From Modestobacter sp. (GTDB lineage Bacteria; Actinomycetota; Actinomycetes; Mycobacteriales; Geodermatophilaceae): DNA of 9,532 nt. Location of the stretch: NCBI GenBank assembly GCA_025965635.1, contig JAOPWO010000140.1, positions 1 through 9,532 of the forward strand. The letters are read 5' to 3'. Under the pieces are notes generated by a model, which saw nothing but the letters and a program-made list of their open reading frames with translations, was not told where the DNA came from and made no database searches. How positions within the stretch are numbered: position 1 is the first letter of the stretch; each line of letters opens with the position of its first letter. The translations under genes were made by a program, and so were the position numbers. Shown here in pieces: positions 1 through 5,985 of this stretch.

Positions 1-1
1 A

Positions 2-1285
2 CTCATCGGCAGCGGCCGCGGCGAGCGCACCGACGAGGAGTTCGTCGAGCACGTCCGGAAGGCCCTCGACGAGTTCGGCCCGAACCCCGACGAGGGCCCG
101 TGGGACGAGTTCCGCCAGCGACTGCGCTTCGCCGGCGGTGGGTTCACCGCCGAGGACCCGGGGCAGCTGCTCGACGCCGTCGCCACCGCCCGCAAGGAGA
201 TCGGCGAGGACGCCCAACTGGTGCACTACCTCTCCCTGCCGCCGAAGGCGTTCACCGCCTACACCCGCGCGCTGGGCGCCCACGGGCTGGCCGAGGACGC
301 CCGGGTGGTCTACGAGAAGCCGTTCGGCGACTCCCCGGAGGGCTTCCGTGAGCTCGACGACCTGGTGCACTCGGTGATGGACGAGGAGCAGGTGTTCCGG
401 ATCGACCACTTCCTGGGCAAGGAGGGCACCCAGGACCTGCACGTCCTCCGCTTCGCGAACGGCCTCTTCGGGCACATCTGGAGCCGCGAGCACGTCCGCC
501 AGGTCCAGATCGACGTCCCGGAGACCCTCGACGTGGCGCAGCGGGCCGAGTTCTACGACGCCACCGGCGCGACGCTGGACATGCTGGTCACGCACCTGTT
601 CCAGCTGGCCGCAGAGGTGGCCATGGAGCCGCCGGGGTCGCTGTCCCCGGCCGACCTGCAGGACGCCCGCGAGGCCGTGCTGGCCGCGTTCCGCCCGCTG
701 TCTCCCGAGGACGTCGTGCTCGGCCAGTTCGCCGGCTACACCGACATCGACGGGATCGACGACGACTCGCAGACCGACACGTTCGTGGCCGCGCGGCTGT
801 GGGTGGACACCGACCGCTGGCACGGCGTCCCGTTCCTGCTGCGCACCGGGAAGGAGCTGGCCGCCGACGGCCAGCAGGTCAGCCTGCTGCTGCAGAAGCC
901 GGACGGCCCGGTGACCGAGGTGCCCGGCCACGGCAACGTGCTGTCGCTCTCGCTGTCCGGTGCGGGCTCGATCGACCTGCAGCTGGTCACCAAGGAGCCC
1001 GGCCCGGACCTCACCCTGGTCGAGGCCCGCACGTCGCTGGCGCTCGGTGACGTGCCCGGCGGCAGCCCGCTCCCGCCCTACGTCTCGCTGATCCACGACG
1101 TCATCACCGGTGACCGCTCGCTGTTCACCACCAGCGCCGGGCTGGGTGCGGCCTGGCGGGCGGTGCAGCCGCTGCTGGACGCGCGACCGCCGGTCGAGCC
1201 CTACGCGCCGGGATCGTGGGGGCCGGAGACCGCCGACGAACTGCCCGGGGCCTGCGGCTGGCTGCTCGGGCCGGCCGGGGACTGA
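2..1285 (+). CDS. zwf: Glucose-6-phosphate dehydrogenase, 5'-truncated by the window edge
   Basis: Oxidises glucose 6-phosphate to 6-phosphogluconolactone with NAD(P)+, the entry step of the oxidative pentose phosphate pathway, in the cytoplasm. The frame is open from base 2 to the TGA at 1283-1285, giving 427 codons. Family members have roughly 460-510 residues, so some 40-80 N-terminal residues, including the GxxGDL dinucleotide motif, lie off the window. Visible family motifs are EKPFGD (substrate-binding Lys), RIDHFLGKEG (nt 398-427, with the catalytic-site Asp at 404-406 and phosphate-binding His at 407-409), THLFQLAAEVAMEPP (catalytic His codon 593-595), GVPFLLRTGKELA and a C-terminal GSWGPETAD block. 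It is a divergent member: the usual QNH before LLQ reads VTH, and the usual YYD reads FYD. This suggests a second, Zwf1-like paralogue, as some actinobacteria have, but that is inference. The enzyme family is clear. Confidence 0.96.
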   Translation, partial: LIGSGRGERTDEEFVEHVRKALDEFGPNPDEGPWDEFRQRLRFAGGGFTAEDPGQLLDAVATARKEIGEDAQLVHYLSLPPKAFTAYTRALGAHGLAEDARVVYEKPFGDSPEGFRELDDLVHSVMDEEQVFRIDHFLGKEGTQDLHVLRFANGLFGHIWSREHVRQVQIDVPETLDVAQRAEFYDATGATLDMLVTHLFQLAAEVAMEPPGSLSPADLQDAREAVLAAFRPLSPEDVVLGQFAGYTDIDGIDDDSQTDTFVAARLWVDTDRWHGVPFLLRTGKELAADGQQVSLLLQKPDGPVTEVPGHGNVLSLSLSGAGSIDLQLVTKEPGPDLTLVEARTSLALGDVPGGSPLPPYVSLIHDVITGDRSLFTTSAGLGAAWRAVQPLLDARPPVEPYAPGSWGPETADELPGACGWLLGPAGD

Positions 1286-1290
1286 AGGAG

Positions 1291-1307
1291 GGCCCCGGCA
1301 CGGGGCC
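1291..1307 (+). terminator. G/C hairpin just after zwf
   Basis: A perfect 7-bp stem, GGCCCCG - GCA - CGGGGCC, begins 6 nt after the zwf stop. No T-run follows; the next bases are GGGGGCTCTGTCG. Actinobacteria often use such U-less hairpins at gene ends, so this is a plausible terminator or mRNA-end stabiliser, though a Rho-dependent end cannot be excluded. Confidence 0.6.
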
Positions 1308-1510
1308 GGGGGCTCTGTCGCGTCTGGGTCCGGACCGGACGCTGGTCGCCTCGCGGCGGTTTGCACATCCGCAGCTCCAGCCCCCGACCGAGGTCAGGGC
1401 GGTGTTCCGCGGCGGCAGTTATCTAGTGGAGCCCGGGGACACAGGTCGCCCGGCCCGGACGTGGTCCACGGTACCCCTGGTCGCCGCCGGCGGCGTGCCA
1501 GACTCCCGGC
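1308..1510. other. Intergenic gap before the M20 gene
   Basis: About 200 bp with no convincing gene. It holds a 10-bp palindrome, GGTCCGGACC (1328-1337), a locally AT-richer spot, CAGTTATCTAG (about 1416-1426), and a TTGCAC hexamer at 1361-1366 that could be a -35 element but lacks a partner -10 at normal spacing. No tRNA-like or repeat structure was seen. A longer 5' leader or a small RNA is possible but not supported. Confidence 0.4.
1499..1504 (+). promoter_or_regulatory. Candidate -10 element for a leaderless M20 transcript
   Basis: CAGACT sits 6 nt upstream of the GTG start at 1511 and resembles the actinobacterial -10 consensus TAnnnT, with a C in the first position. No Shine-Dalgarno sequence precedes the GTG. 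A start of transcription at or next to the GTG would give a leaderless mRNA. No clear -35 element is visible. Confidence 0.35.
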
Positions 1511-2782
1511 GTGGGCGACCTGACCGCGGCCGAGGCCCGGGTGCTGGACAACATCGACGAGACCTGGCTGGTCGACCGGCTGCGCGAGTTCGTGGCCATC
1601 CCCTCGGTGGGTGGCAGCGACGCGGAGTCCGAGGCGCAGCACGTGGTCGCGGGCTGGCTGGACGGGATGGGCGCGGACGTCGACGCGTGGCCGATCGACC
1701 TGCTCGCCGCCGCGGCCGCGGACGACGCGCCCGGGCAGGAGGTGTCCCGCCAGGAGGCCTGGGGCGTGGTGGGCACCGTCGCCGGCCGGGACGGCGGTGA
1801 GCCCGCGCTGGTCCTGTCCGGGCACACCGACGTCGTCCCGGCCGGCGCCCCCACCCTGTGGCCCGCCGACCCGTTCACCCCTCGGGTCACCGGCGGCCTG
1901 CTGCACGGCCGCGGGGCCTGCGACATGAAGGGCGGCGTCGTCGCCGTGCTGGGCGCGGTCCGGGCCGTGCACACCGCCGGGGTCCGGCTGGTCCGGCCGC
2001 TGGCGGTGCACAGCGTCGTGGGCGAGGAGGACGGCGGGCTCGGTGCCTGGGCGACCCTGGCCCGCGGCCACCGCGGTGACGCCTGCGTGATCCCGGAACC
2101 GACCGCCGGCACGGTGATGACCGCCAGCGCCGGTGCGCTCACCTTCCGGCTGACCGTCATCGGCATGGCCGCCCACGGCGCCATGCGGGACGCCGGGGTC
2201 AGCGCGATCACCCTCTTCGAGCACGTCCACGCCGCGCTGCGGGACTTCGAGGCGCAGCGCCAGACCGGCACCGAGGGCCGGTTCGTCGGCACCGACCTGC
2301 CCTACGGCATCTCGATCGGCCTGCTGCGGGCCGGGGACTGGGCCAGCACGGTCCCCGACCGGCTGGTCGCCGAGGGCAGGTACGGGGTGCGGGTCGGCGA
2401 GGCGGTGGCGGAGGCCCAGGCGGAGTTCGAGGCCACCGTCGCGCGGGCCTGCGCGGACCACCCGTGGCTGGCCGGGCACCCGGTGCGGGTCGAGTGGGTC
2501 GGCGGCAGCTTCGCCAGCGGCCGGCTGCCGCAGGACTCCCCGCTGCTGTCGCTGGTGCAGCAGGCGGCCGTGGACGCCGGAGGTCCACGCCCGCCGGAGA
2601 AGGCCGTGTCGGCCGGCACCGACCTGCGCCTGTACGCGGCCGCCGGCATCCCGACGCTGCACCTGGGGCCCGGCGACCTCCGGCTGGCGCACGCCCCGCG
2701 GGAGAACGTGCCGATCGCCGACGTGGTGCACGTGGCGCGGGCCCTGGCGCTGACCGCGCTGCGCACCTGCGGGGTGGCATGA
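1511..2782 (+). CDS. M20-family metallopeptidase / ArgE-DapE-type deacylase
   Basis: A 423-residue di-zinc amidohydrolase of the ArgE/DapE/ACY1/CPG2 group (COG0624) that cleaves N-acyl amino acids or small peptides in the cytoplasm; the exact substrate cannot be read from sequence. The metal and catalytic residues are all present: H105 and D107 in SGHTDVVP, bridging D138 in GRGACDMKGG, general-base E172 and metal E173 in GEEDGG, E196 in PEPT, and H394 in LAHAPREN. A dimerisation domain with H222 in AAHGAMRDAG sits in the middle. The subfamily insertion PGQEVSRQEAWGVVG (about 74-88) is typical of actinobacterial proteins labelled acetylornithine deacetylase. The start is GTG at 1511, without a Shine-Dalgarno sequence; GTG at 1541 is an alternative. 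The stop overlaps a downstream in-frame ATG (ATGA, 2779-2782), so the next gene is probably co-transcribed. No arginine or lysine biosynthesis genes are adjacent, so an ArgE or DapE role is not asserted. Confidence 0.95.
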   Translation: MGDLTAAEARVLDNIDETWLVDRLREFVAIPSVGGSDAESEAQHVVAGWLDGMGADVDAWPIDLLAAAAADDAPGQEVSRQEAWGVVGTVAGRDGGEPALVLSGHTDVVPAGAPTLWPADPFTPRVTGGLLHGRGACDMKGGVVAVLGAVRAVHTAGVRLVRPLAVHSVVGEEDGGLGAWATLARGHRGDACVIPEPTAGTVMTASAGALTFRLTVIGMAAHGAMRDAGVSAITLFEHVHAALRDFEAQRQTGTEGRFVGTDLPYGISIGLLRAGDWASTVPDRLVAEGRYGVRVGEAVAEAQAEFEATVARACADHPWLAGHPVRVEWVGGSFASGRLPQDSPLLSLVQQAAVDAGGPRPPEKAVSAGTDLRLYAAAGIPTLHLGPGDLRLAHAPRENVPIADVVHVARALALTALRTCGVA

Positions 2783-2800
2783 GAGCCGGTCCCGACCCGG

Positions 2801-2829
2801 CAGCGCAGCGAGCGAGCAGCGGAACGACC
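2801..2829. repeat. Low-complexity AGCG-type spacer, possible dispersed intergenic repeat
   Basis: The gap between the M20 stop and the HD-gene ribosome binding site contains a run of overlapping CAGCG/AGCGAGC units followed by GGAACGACC. It is purine/GC-patterned unlike either neighbouring coding sequence. High-GC actinobacterial genomes often carry dispersed intergenic elements of this look. Only one copy is in this window, so calling it a repeat family is inference. Confidence 0.3.
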
Positions 2830-2841
2830 GCGGAGGGGACC

Positions 2842-3489
2842 GTGAGGACCGTGGGGCTCACCTTCGAGGACTGGGCTGCCCTGGCGGGCGACTCCCCCAC
2901 GTCCCGCACCGAGTGGGCCGCCGTCATGGGTGCGTGGGCGGAGCCGCATCGTCGGTACCACGACCTGGCCCACCTGGCCGCCGTGCTCGGCATCGTCGAC
3001 CGGCTGGCCGAGTCCACCGCCGACCCGGCCGCGGTGCGGCTCGCCGCCTGGTACCACGACGTCGCCTACGACCCGCAGCGGGACGACAACGAGGCGGTGA
3101 GCGCGGCCCGCGCCCGGATCGGGCTGCTCGGCCTGGTCGACGAGGCGACGGTGGCCGAGGTGGAGCGGCTGGTGCTGCTGACCGCCGGGCACGACCCGGC
3201 ACCGGACGACGCCAACGGAGCGGTGCTCTGCGACGCCGACCTCGTGGTGCTGGCGAGCCCACCGCAGGCCTACGCCGCCTACGCCTCGGCGGTCCGCGAG
3301 GAGTACGGGCACCTGTCCGACGAGGTGTTCACCGCTGGGCGCACCGCCGTCCTGGAGCACCTGCTCGCCCTGCCCGCGCTGTACCGGCTGCCCGAGGTGG
3401 CCGCCGAGCTGACCGGGCGGGCCCGGGCGAACATGACCGCCGAGCTCATCCTGCTGCGGGCCCGCCCGGCCGACGCCGCAGCGGGCTGA
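2842..3489 (+). CDS. HD-superfamily metal-dependent hydrolase (COG4339-like)
   Basis: A 215-residue predicted cytoplasmic metal-dependent phosphohydrolase; the substrate is unknown. Motifs of the COG4339 HD group are visible: RRYHDLAHLAAVL (H40, H44), AAWYHDVAYDP (the HD pair H72-D73), the following DDNEAVSA, and LCDADLVVLAS (D131, D133) for the distal metal-binding Asp. The length matches the family. Start choice: GTG at 2842 is preceded by GGAGGGG (2832-2838), giving a fair ribosome binding site 5 nt from GGAGG. An in-frame ATG at 2779 overlaps the M20 stop and would add 21 residues, but that extension is low-complexity, lies before the family homology, and covers a repeat-like spacer. GTG at 2851 is a third option. 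The gene likely shares an mRNA with the M20 gene. It ends 86 bp from the convergent DUF4031 gene. Confidence 0.9.
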   Translation: MRTVGLTFEDWAALAGDSPTSRTEWAAVMGAWAEPHRRYHDLAHLAAVLGIVDRLAESTADPAAVRLAAWYHDVAYDPQRDDNEAVSAARARIGLLGLVDEATVAEVERLVLLTAGHDPAPDDANGAVLCDADLVVLASPPQAYAAYASAVREEYGHLSDEVFTAGRTAVLEHLLALPALYRLPEVAAELTGRARANMTAELILLRARPADAAAG

Positions 3490-3498
3490 GCACGGCGT

Positions 3499-3514
3499 TC
3501 ACCCGATCGGGTGA
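3499..3514. terminator. Palindromic hairpin between convergent HD and DUF4031 genes
   Basis: TCACCC-GATC-GGGTGA is a perfect 16-bp palindrome starting 10 nt after the HD stop. It can form a 6-bp stem with a 4-nt loop on either strand. Its place between two converging genes suits a bidirectional end signal, but there is no U-tract. Confidence 0.5.
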
Positions 3515-3516
3515 CA

Positions 3517-3531
3517 GCGCCGGCACGGCGC
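3517..3531. terminator. Second G/C hairpin between HD and DUF4031 genes
   Basis: GCGCCG - GCA - CGGCGC is a perfect 6-bp stem with the same GCA loop as the hairpin after zwf. It lies 2 nt from the preceding palindrome, and together they form a tandem structure likely to serve both converging transcripts. Confidence 0.45.
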
Positions 3532-3575
3532 GGCCACGGTGGGCGTCCCGGTCTCGCCGTCTTCGCCCCACGGCG

Positions 3576-3848
3576 TCACCGGGCGGTTCGCACCTTCCGG
3601 ACCCGCAGGCCGGCGGCGAGCAGCCGCTGCAGCAGCTCGCGGCATCCCACCGGCTCCGCGCCCGCGGCCACCGCCCGGGCGTAGAGCTCCTCGGGCACGT
3701 CGTAGTGGTCGCCCTGGAACGCCCGCCGGGGGATGTCGAGCTCGGCGGCGACGAAGGCGTGCAGCTCCTCGTAGTCGGCGTCGCTGACCAGGTGCGACCA
3801 CAGCCGCCCCCGCCACGGCCACACCGGGGTGTCGATGAGCACGGCCAC
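3576..3848 (-). CDS. DUF4031 domain-containing protein
   Basis: A 90-residue protein spanning essentially only the DUF4031 domain, a small family widespread in actinobacteria with no known function. Recognisable blocks are the N-terminal MAVLIDTPVWPWRGRLWSH, the SHLVSD segment (H19, D23), ELHAF (H30), the GDHYDVPE motif (D47, H48, D50) and a basic C-terminus, RVRKVRTAR. The several conserved His and Asp residues could form a metal or catalytic site, which is inference. There is no signal peptide or membrane segment, so it is cytoplasmic. The start is GTG at 3848-3846, where homology begins. A purine-rich GAAGGGGAG lies upstream, too far for an ideal ribosome binding site, and a GAGACT -10-like hexamer lies 7 nt before the start. 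It is divergent from the Gfo/Idh/MocA gene with a 56-bp gap. Confidence 0.9.
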   Translation of the reverse strand: MAVLIDTPVWPWRGRLWSHLVSDADYEELHAFVAAELDIPRRAFQGDHYDVPEELYARAVAAGAEPVGCRELLQRLLAAGLRVRKVRTAR

Positions 3849-3855
3849 GAGGGAC

Positions 3856-3861
3856 AGTCTC
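3856..3861 (-). promoter_or_regulatory. Candidate -10 element for DUF4031
   Basis: On the minus strand GAGACT lies 7 nt before the GTG start. It shares AGACT with the hexamer before the M20 gene and would place the transcription start at or next to the start codon. No -35 element is evident. Confidence 0.3.
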
Positions 3862-3891
3862 CCCTTCCGGCGACGCCCCCACCTCCCCTAC

Positions 3892-3897
3892 TAGCGT
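3892..3897 (+). promoter_or_regulatory. -10 element TAGCGT for the Gfo/Idh/MocA gene
   Basis: TAGCGT matches the actinobacterial -10 pattern TAnnnT and lies 7 nt before the GTG start at 3905. No Shine-Dalgarno sequence is present, so the transcript is probably leaderless. The surrounding CTACTAG is the AT-richest part of this 56-bp divergent gap. Confidence 0.5.
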
Positions 3898-3904
3898 CTG
3901 GCCG

Positions 3905-4900
3905 GTGAACAGGGAGATCCGCTGGGGCATCGTCGGGCCGGGCCGCATCGCCGACAACGTGGTGCGCGACTTCGCCGTCGTCGACGACGCCCGGGTGGTG
4001 GCCGTCGCGTCCCGCTCGGCCGACCGGGCGCGCACCTTCGCCGACCGGCACGGCGTCGAGCGGACCCACGGCTCCTACGCCGGGATCCTGGCCGACCCCG
4101 AGGTCGACGTCCTGTACATCGCCACCCCGCACCCGCAGCACCACGCGGTCGCGCTCGGCGCGCTGCGCGCGGGCAAGGCGGTGCTGGTGGAGAAGGCGTT
4201 CACCGCCACCACCGCCGGCGCCACGGAGGTCGTGGAGCTGGCCCGCCGCACCGGGATCTTCGCGATGGAGGCCATGTGGACCCGATTCCAGCCGGCCGTC
4301 GTCCGGCTCCGGGAACTGGTCGCCGAGGGCGCGATCGGTGAGGTCCGGTCGGTGCAGGCCGACCTCGGCGTGCAGCGGGAGTTCGACCCGGCCGACCGGC
4401 TGTTCGCCAGGGAACTGGGTGGCGGGGCCCTGCTGGACCTGGGCGTGTACGTCGTCTCGTTCGCCCAGATGCTGCTGGGCACCCCGGACTCGGTGACCGC
4501 GGTCGGCTCCCGGTTCCCCACCGGCGTCGACGCCGAGGCCGCGCTGCTGCTCGGGTACGCCGACGGGCGGTCGGCGACGCTGACCACCTCGCTGCGCAAC
4601 TCGCTCCCGGGCCAGGCCCGGGTCTTCGGGACGGCGGGGTGGATCGACGTCCTCCCCCGCTTCCATCACCCGCAGGCGATCGTGCTGCACCGGCCCGGCA
4701 GCTCGCCGGAGACGATCAACCGCCCGCAGCTGGGCACCGGCTACGCGCACGAGCTGATCGAGGTCACCCGGTGCCTGCAGGCCGGGCGGACGGAGAGCGC
4801 GGTGATGCCGCTGGCCGACACCCTCGCCGTCCAGGACGTGCTGGAGCAGGCCGCCGGTCAGCTGGGGGTCAGCTTCGCGGAGGACCCCGCCGCTCTCTGA
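3905..4900 (+). CDS. Gfo/Idh/MocA-family oxidoreductase
   Basis: A 331-residue cytoplasmic NAD(P)-dependent oxidoreductase, the length usual for the family. The N-terminal Rossmann domain starts with GIVGPGRIA (GxGxxA, residues 8-16). It is followed by ATPHPQHH, where the nicotinamide-proximal loop lies, and VEKAFTAT carrying the conserved Lys97. The C-terminal alpha/beta domain contains EAMWTRFQP and GGGALLDLGVY (D178, Y182). The MWTRF and LLDLGVY blocks resemble trans-1,2-dihydrobenzene-1,2-diol dehydrogenase or glucose-fructose oxidoreductase-like members, so a sugar or diol substrate is likely but undetermined. The usual EKP motif reads EKA. The start is GTG at 3905, directly before the Rossmann strand. 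It appears to be a single-gene unit with its own -10 element. The substrate is not predictable from the neighbours. Confidence 0.93.
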   Translation: MNREIRWGIVGPGRIADNVVRDFAVVDDARVVAVASRSADRARTFADRHGVERTHGSYAGILADPEVDVLYIATPHPQHHAVALGALRAGKAVLVEKAFTATTAGATEVVELARRTGIFAMEAMWTRFQPAVVRLRELVAEGAIGEVRSVQADLGVQREFDPADRLFARELGGGALLDLGVYVVSFAQMLLGTPDSVTAVGSRFPTGVDAEAALLLGYADGRSATLTTSLRNSLPGQARVFGTAGWIDVLPRFHHPQAIVLHRPGSSPETINRPQLGTGYAHELIEVTRCLQAGRTESAVMPLADTLAVQDVLEQAAGQLGVSFAEDPAAL

Positions 4901-4920
4901 CCGGAAGTCCAGCCGTGCGC

Positions 4921-4950
4921 CGGAAACCATCCTTTCTGGTGATCTTTCCG
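4921..4950. promoter_or_regulatory. Imperfect dyad upstream of the acidic-protein gene
   Basis: CGGAAACCA (4921-4929) and TGGT..TTTCCG (4937-4950) form an interrupted inverted repeat: CGGAA pairs with TTCCG, ACCA pairs with TGGT, and there is a 5-nt bulge on one side. It lies 20 nt after the oxidoreductase stop and about 94 nt before the next ATG, in the AT-richest part of the gap. It could be a weak terminator or an operator. CGGAAA recurs at 4971-4976. No convincing sigma-70 promoter hexamers were found in the gap. Confidence 0.3.
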
Positions 4951-5027
4951 CATCCGCCTCCAGAACGCCCCGGAAACGGCCGATGAACCGGCAACAGCGG
5001 CGGCCACCGGCCGACCGCGCGTACCAC

Positions 5028-5035
5028 GAGGAGAA
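5028..5035 (+). promoter_or_regulatory. Strong Shine-Dalgarno for the acidic-protein gene
   Basis: GAGGAGAA ends 8 nt before the ATG at 5044. It is the clearest ribosome binding site in the window and fixes this start over the out-of-frame ATG at 4983. Confidence 0.8.
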
Positions 5036-5043
5036 CCACCACC

Positions 5044-5898
5044 ATGCTCATCATCAACGGAGTGGCCGCGGTCATCGCGAAGTTCGCCGGTGCAGGCGCG
5101 GTCACGCACGCGACCGCTGGGCTGGGCATCGCCCTGGCCGGCGTGACCGGCGCGGGTGCCGTCGGTGTCCTGCCCGATCCGGTGCAGGAGACCGTCGCCA
5201 GCGCCATCGAGACGGTGACGCCGTTCCAGGCGCCGCACCCGGCCGACGACGCGGGCTCGCCCAGCGACGTCGACGACTCCGCGGACGGCGTGGACGACAA
5301 CGGCACCGACGACAGCTCGGACGACAGCAGCTCGTCGGACGACAGCTCCTCCGACGACAACGGCACCGACGACAACGGCACCGACGACAACGGCACCGAC
5401 GACAACGGCTTGGACTCCGGGTCGGACTCCGACAGCGACGCCGACGACTCGACCAACGCCGGGTCGGACTCCGGCGACTCGACCGACGCCTCCGACTCCG
5501 ACGCTGACGCCGATGGCGTCGAGTCCGACGACTCGGGCGTCGACTCCGACTCCGACCTCGACGGATCGGACGAGGACCACCAGGTGATGAAGGTCGAGCG
5601 CGACGCCGCCAAGGACGCCGCCGAGGACGCCGCCGAGGAGGCCCGCGAGGCGACCAAGGTCGAGCGCGACGCCGCCAAGGACGCCGCCGAGGAAGCCCGC
5701 GAGGCGGCCCGCGAGGCGGCCGAGGCCCAGCGCGAGGCAGCCGAGGAGGCAGCCGAGGAGGCCGAGGAGGCAGCCGAGCGGGACGAGGAGCAGGCCAAGG
5801 AGCAGGCCAGGTCCCAGCGTGACGGGGCCGAGCGGGAGCAGCGCAAGGCCGCCGAGCGGGATGGCCGACACGACGAGCGGGACTCCGAGAACGACTGA
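5044..5898 (+). CDS. Unrecognised protein: hydrophobic N-terminus, Asp/Ser-rich tract, Ala/Glu coiled-coil tail
   Basis: I do not recognise a named family. The 284 residues fall into three parts. Residues 1-61 are hydrophobic and rich in Ala and Gly (about 6-45), ending in VLPDPVQETVASAIETVTPF. Short Ala/Gly helices followed by a LPxPxQxxV block recur in small exported or membrane proteins and anti-sigma-like proteins of actinobacteria, so membrane insertion is plausible, though no signal-peptidase site is clear. Residues 68-179 are an acidic Asp/Ser/Asn/Gly tract with four successive DDNG units (DDNGT three times, then DDNGL) and SDSDxD runs reminiscent of calcium-binding Asp repeats. Residues 181-277 are Ala/Glu/Lys/Arg-rich, without proline, and include KVERDAAKDAAE twice, 22 residues apart; a long helix or coiled coil is expected. 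There are no cysteines. The gene is real by its ribosome binding site, codon use, and terminator; its function is unknown. A structural, surface or calcium-binding role is only a guess. Confidence 0.85.
   Translation: MLIINGVAAVIAKFAGAGAVTHATAGLGIALAGVTGAGAVGVLPDPVQETVASAIETVTPFQAPHPADDAGSPSDVDDSADGVDDNGTDDSSDDSSSSDDSSSDDNGTDDNGTDDNGTDDNGLDSGSDSDSDADDSTNAGSDSGDSTDASDSDADADGVESDDSGVDSDSDLDGSDEDHQVMKVERDAAKDAAEDAAEEAREATKVERDAAKDAAEEAREAAREAAEAQREAAEEAAEEAEEAAERDEEQAKEQARSQRDGAEREQRKAAERDGRHDERDSEND
5353..5409 (+). repeat. 15-bp in-frame tandem repeat (DDNGT)
   Basis: Three exact copies of GACGACAACGGCACC lie at 5353-5367, 5368-5382 and 5383-5397, followed by a 12-bp partial copy at 5398-5409. 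A further single copy occurs near 5293-5307. The unit is a multiple of 3 and in frame, encoding DDNGT, so gain or loss of units changes protein length without a frameshift. Confidence 0.9.
5590..5693 (+). repeat. Two exact 38-bp direct repeats in the coiled-coil region
   Basis: A 38-bp segment beginning AAGGTCGAGCGCGACGCC occurs identically at 5590-5627 and 5656-5693. The 66-bp offset equals 22 codons, so both encode KVERDAAKDAAE in the same frame. Identity at the nucleotide level implies recent duplication or gene conversion. Confidence 0.9.
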
Positions 5899-5912
5899 CC
5901 ACCGGTCCGGCG

Positions 5913-5942
5913 GGACCGGGGAGGCCACCACCTCCCCGGTCC
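5913..5942. terminator. Strong bidirectional hairpin terminator
   Basis: GGACCGGGGAGG pairs perfectly with CCTCCCCGGTCC (12-bp stem) around a CCACCA loop. It begins 14 nt after the stop of the acidic-protein gene and lies 43 nt beyond the stop of the convergent DUF72 gene, so it can serve both transcripts. There is no U-tract on either side. Confidence 0.8.
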
Positions 5943-5985
5943 TGCTGCCGTCCGCACCCGCCACTCCCCCTGCGCCGGGCAGGGA

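Noticed and set aside
1284..1291. GAAGGAGG right after the zwf stop as a ribosome binding site
   Set aside because: No start codon at suitable spacing opens a credible gene; the sequence runs into the hairpin instead.
1394..2731. Long open frame on the minus strand opposite the M20 gene (445 codons)
   Set aside because: It is a mirror of third-position G/C bias in the M20 gene. It has no family motifs and the plus-strand gene shows a full set of catalytic residues.
3446..4930. 494-codon minus-strand open frame across DUF4031 and the Gfo/Idh/MocA gene
   Set aside because: It runs through two real genes and an intergenic gap, has Arg/Gly/Pro-rich composition and no recognisable motif.
5353..5409. 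Short direct repeats as a CRISPR array
   Set aside because: The repeats are contiguous 15-bp coding units with no spacers and lie inside a gene.
4983..5507. Plus-strand ORF starting at ATG 4983 in another frame
   Set aside because: No Shine-Dalgarno, an Arg/Gly-rich shadow composition, and it overlaps the in-frame repeats of the real gene.
4858..5964. Minus-strand frames with VGAVVVGA-type repeats opposite the acidic-protein gene
   Set aside because: The hydrophobic repeats are the reverse complement of the GAC-rich DDNGT repeats. The plus strand has the ribosome binding site and terminator.
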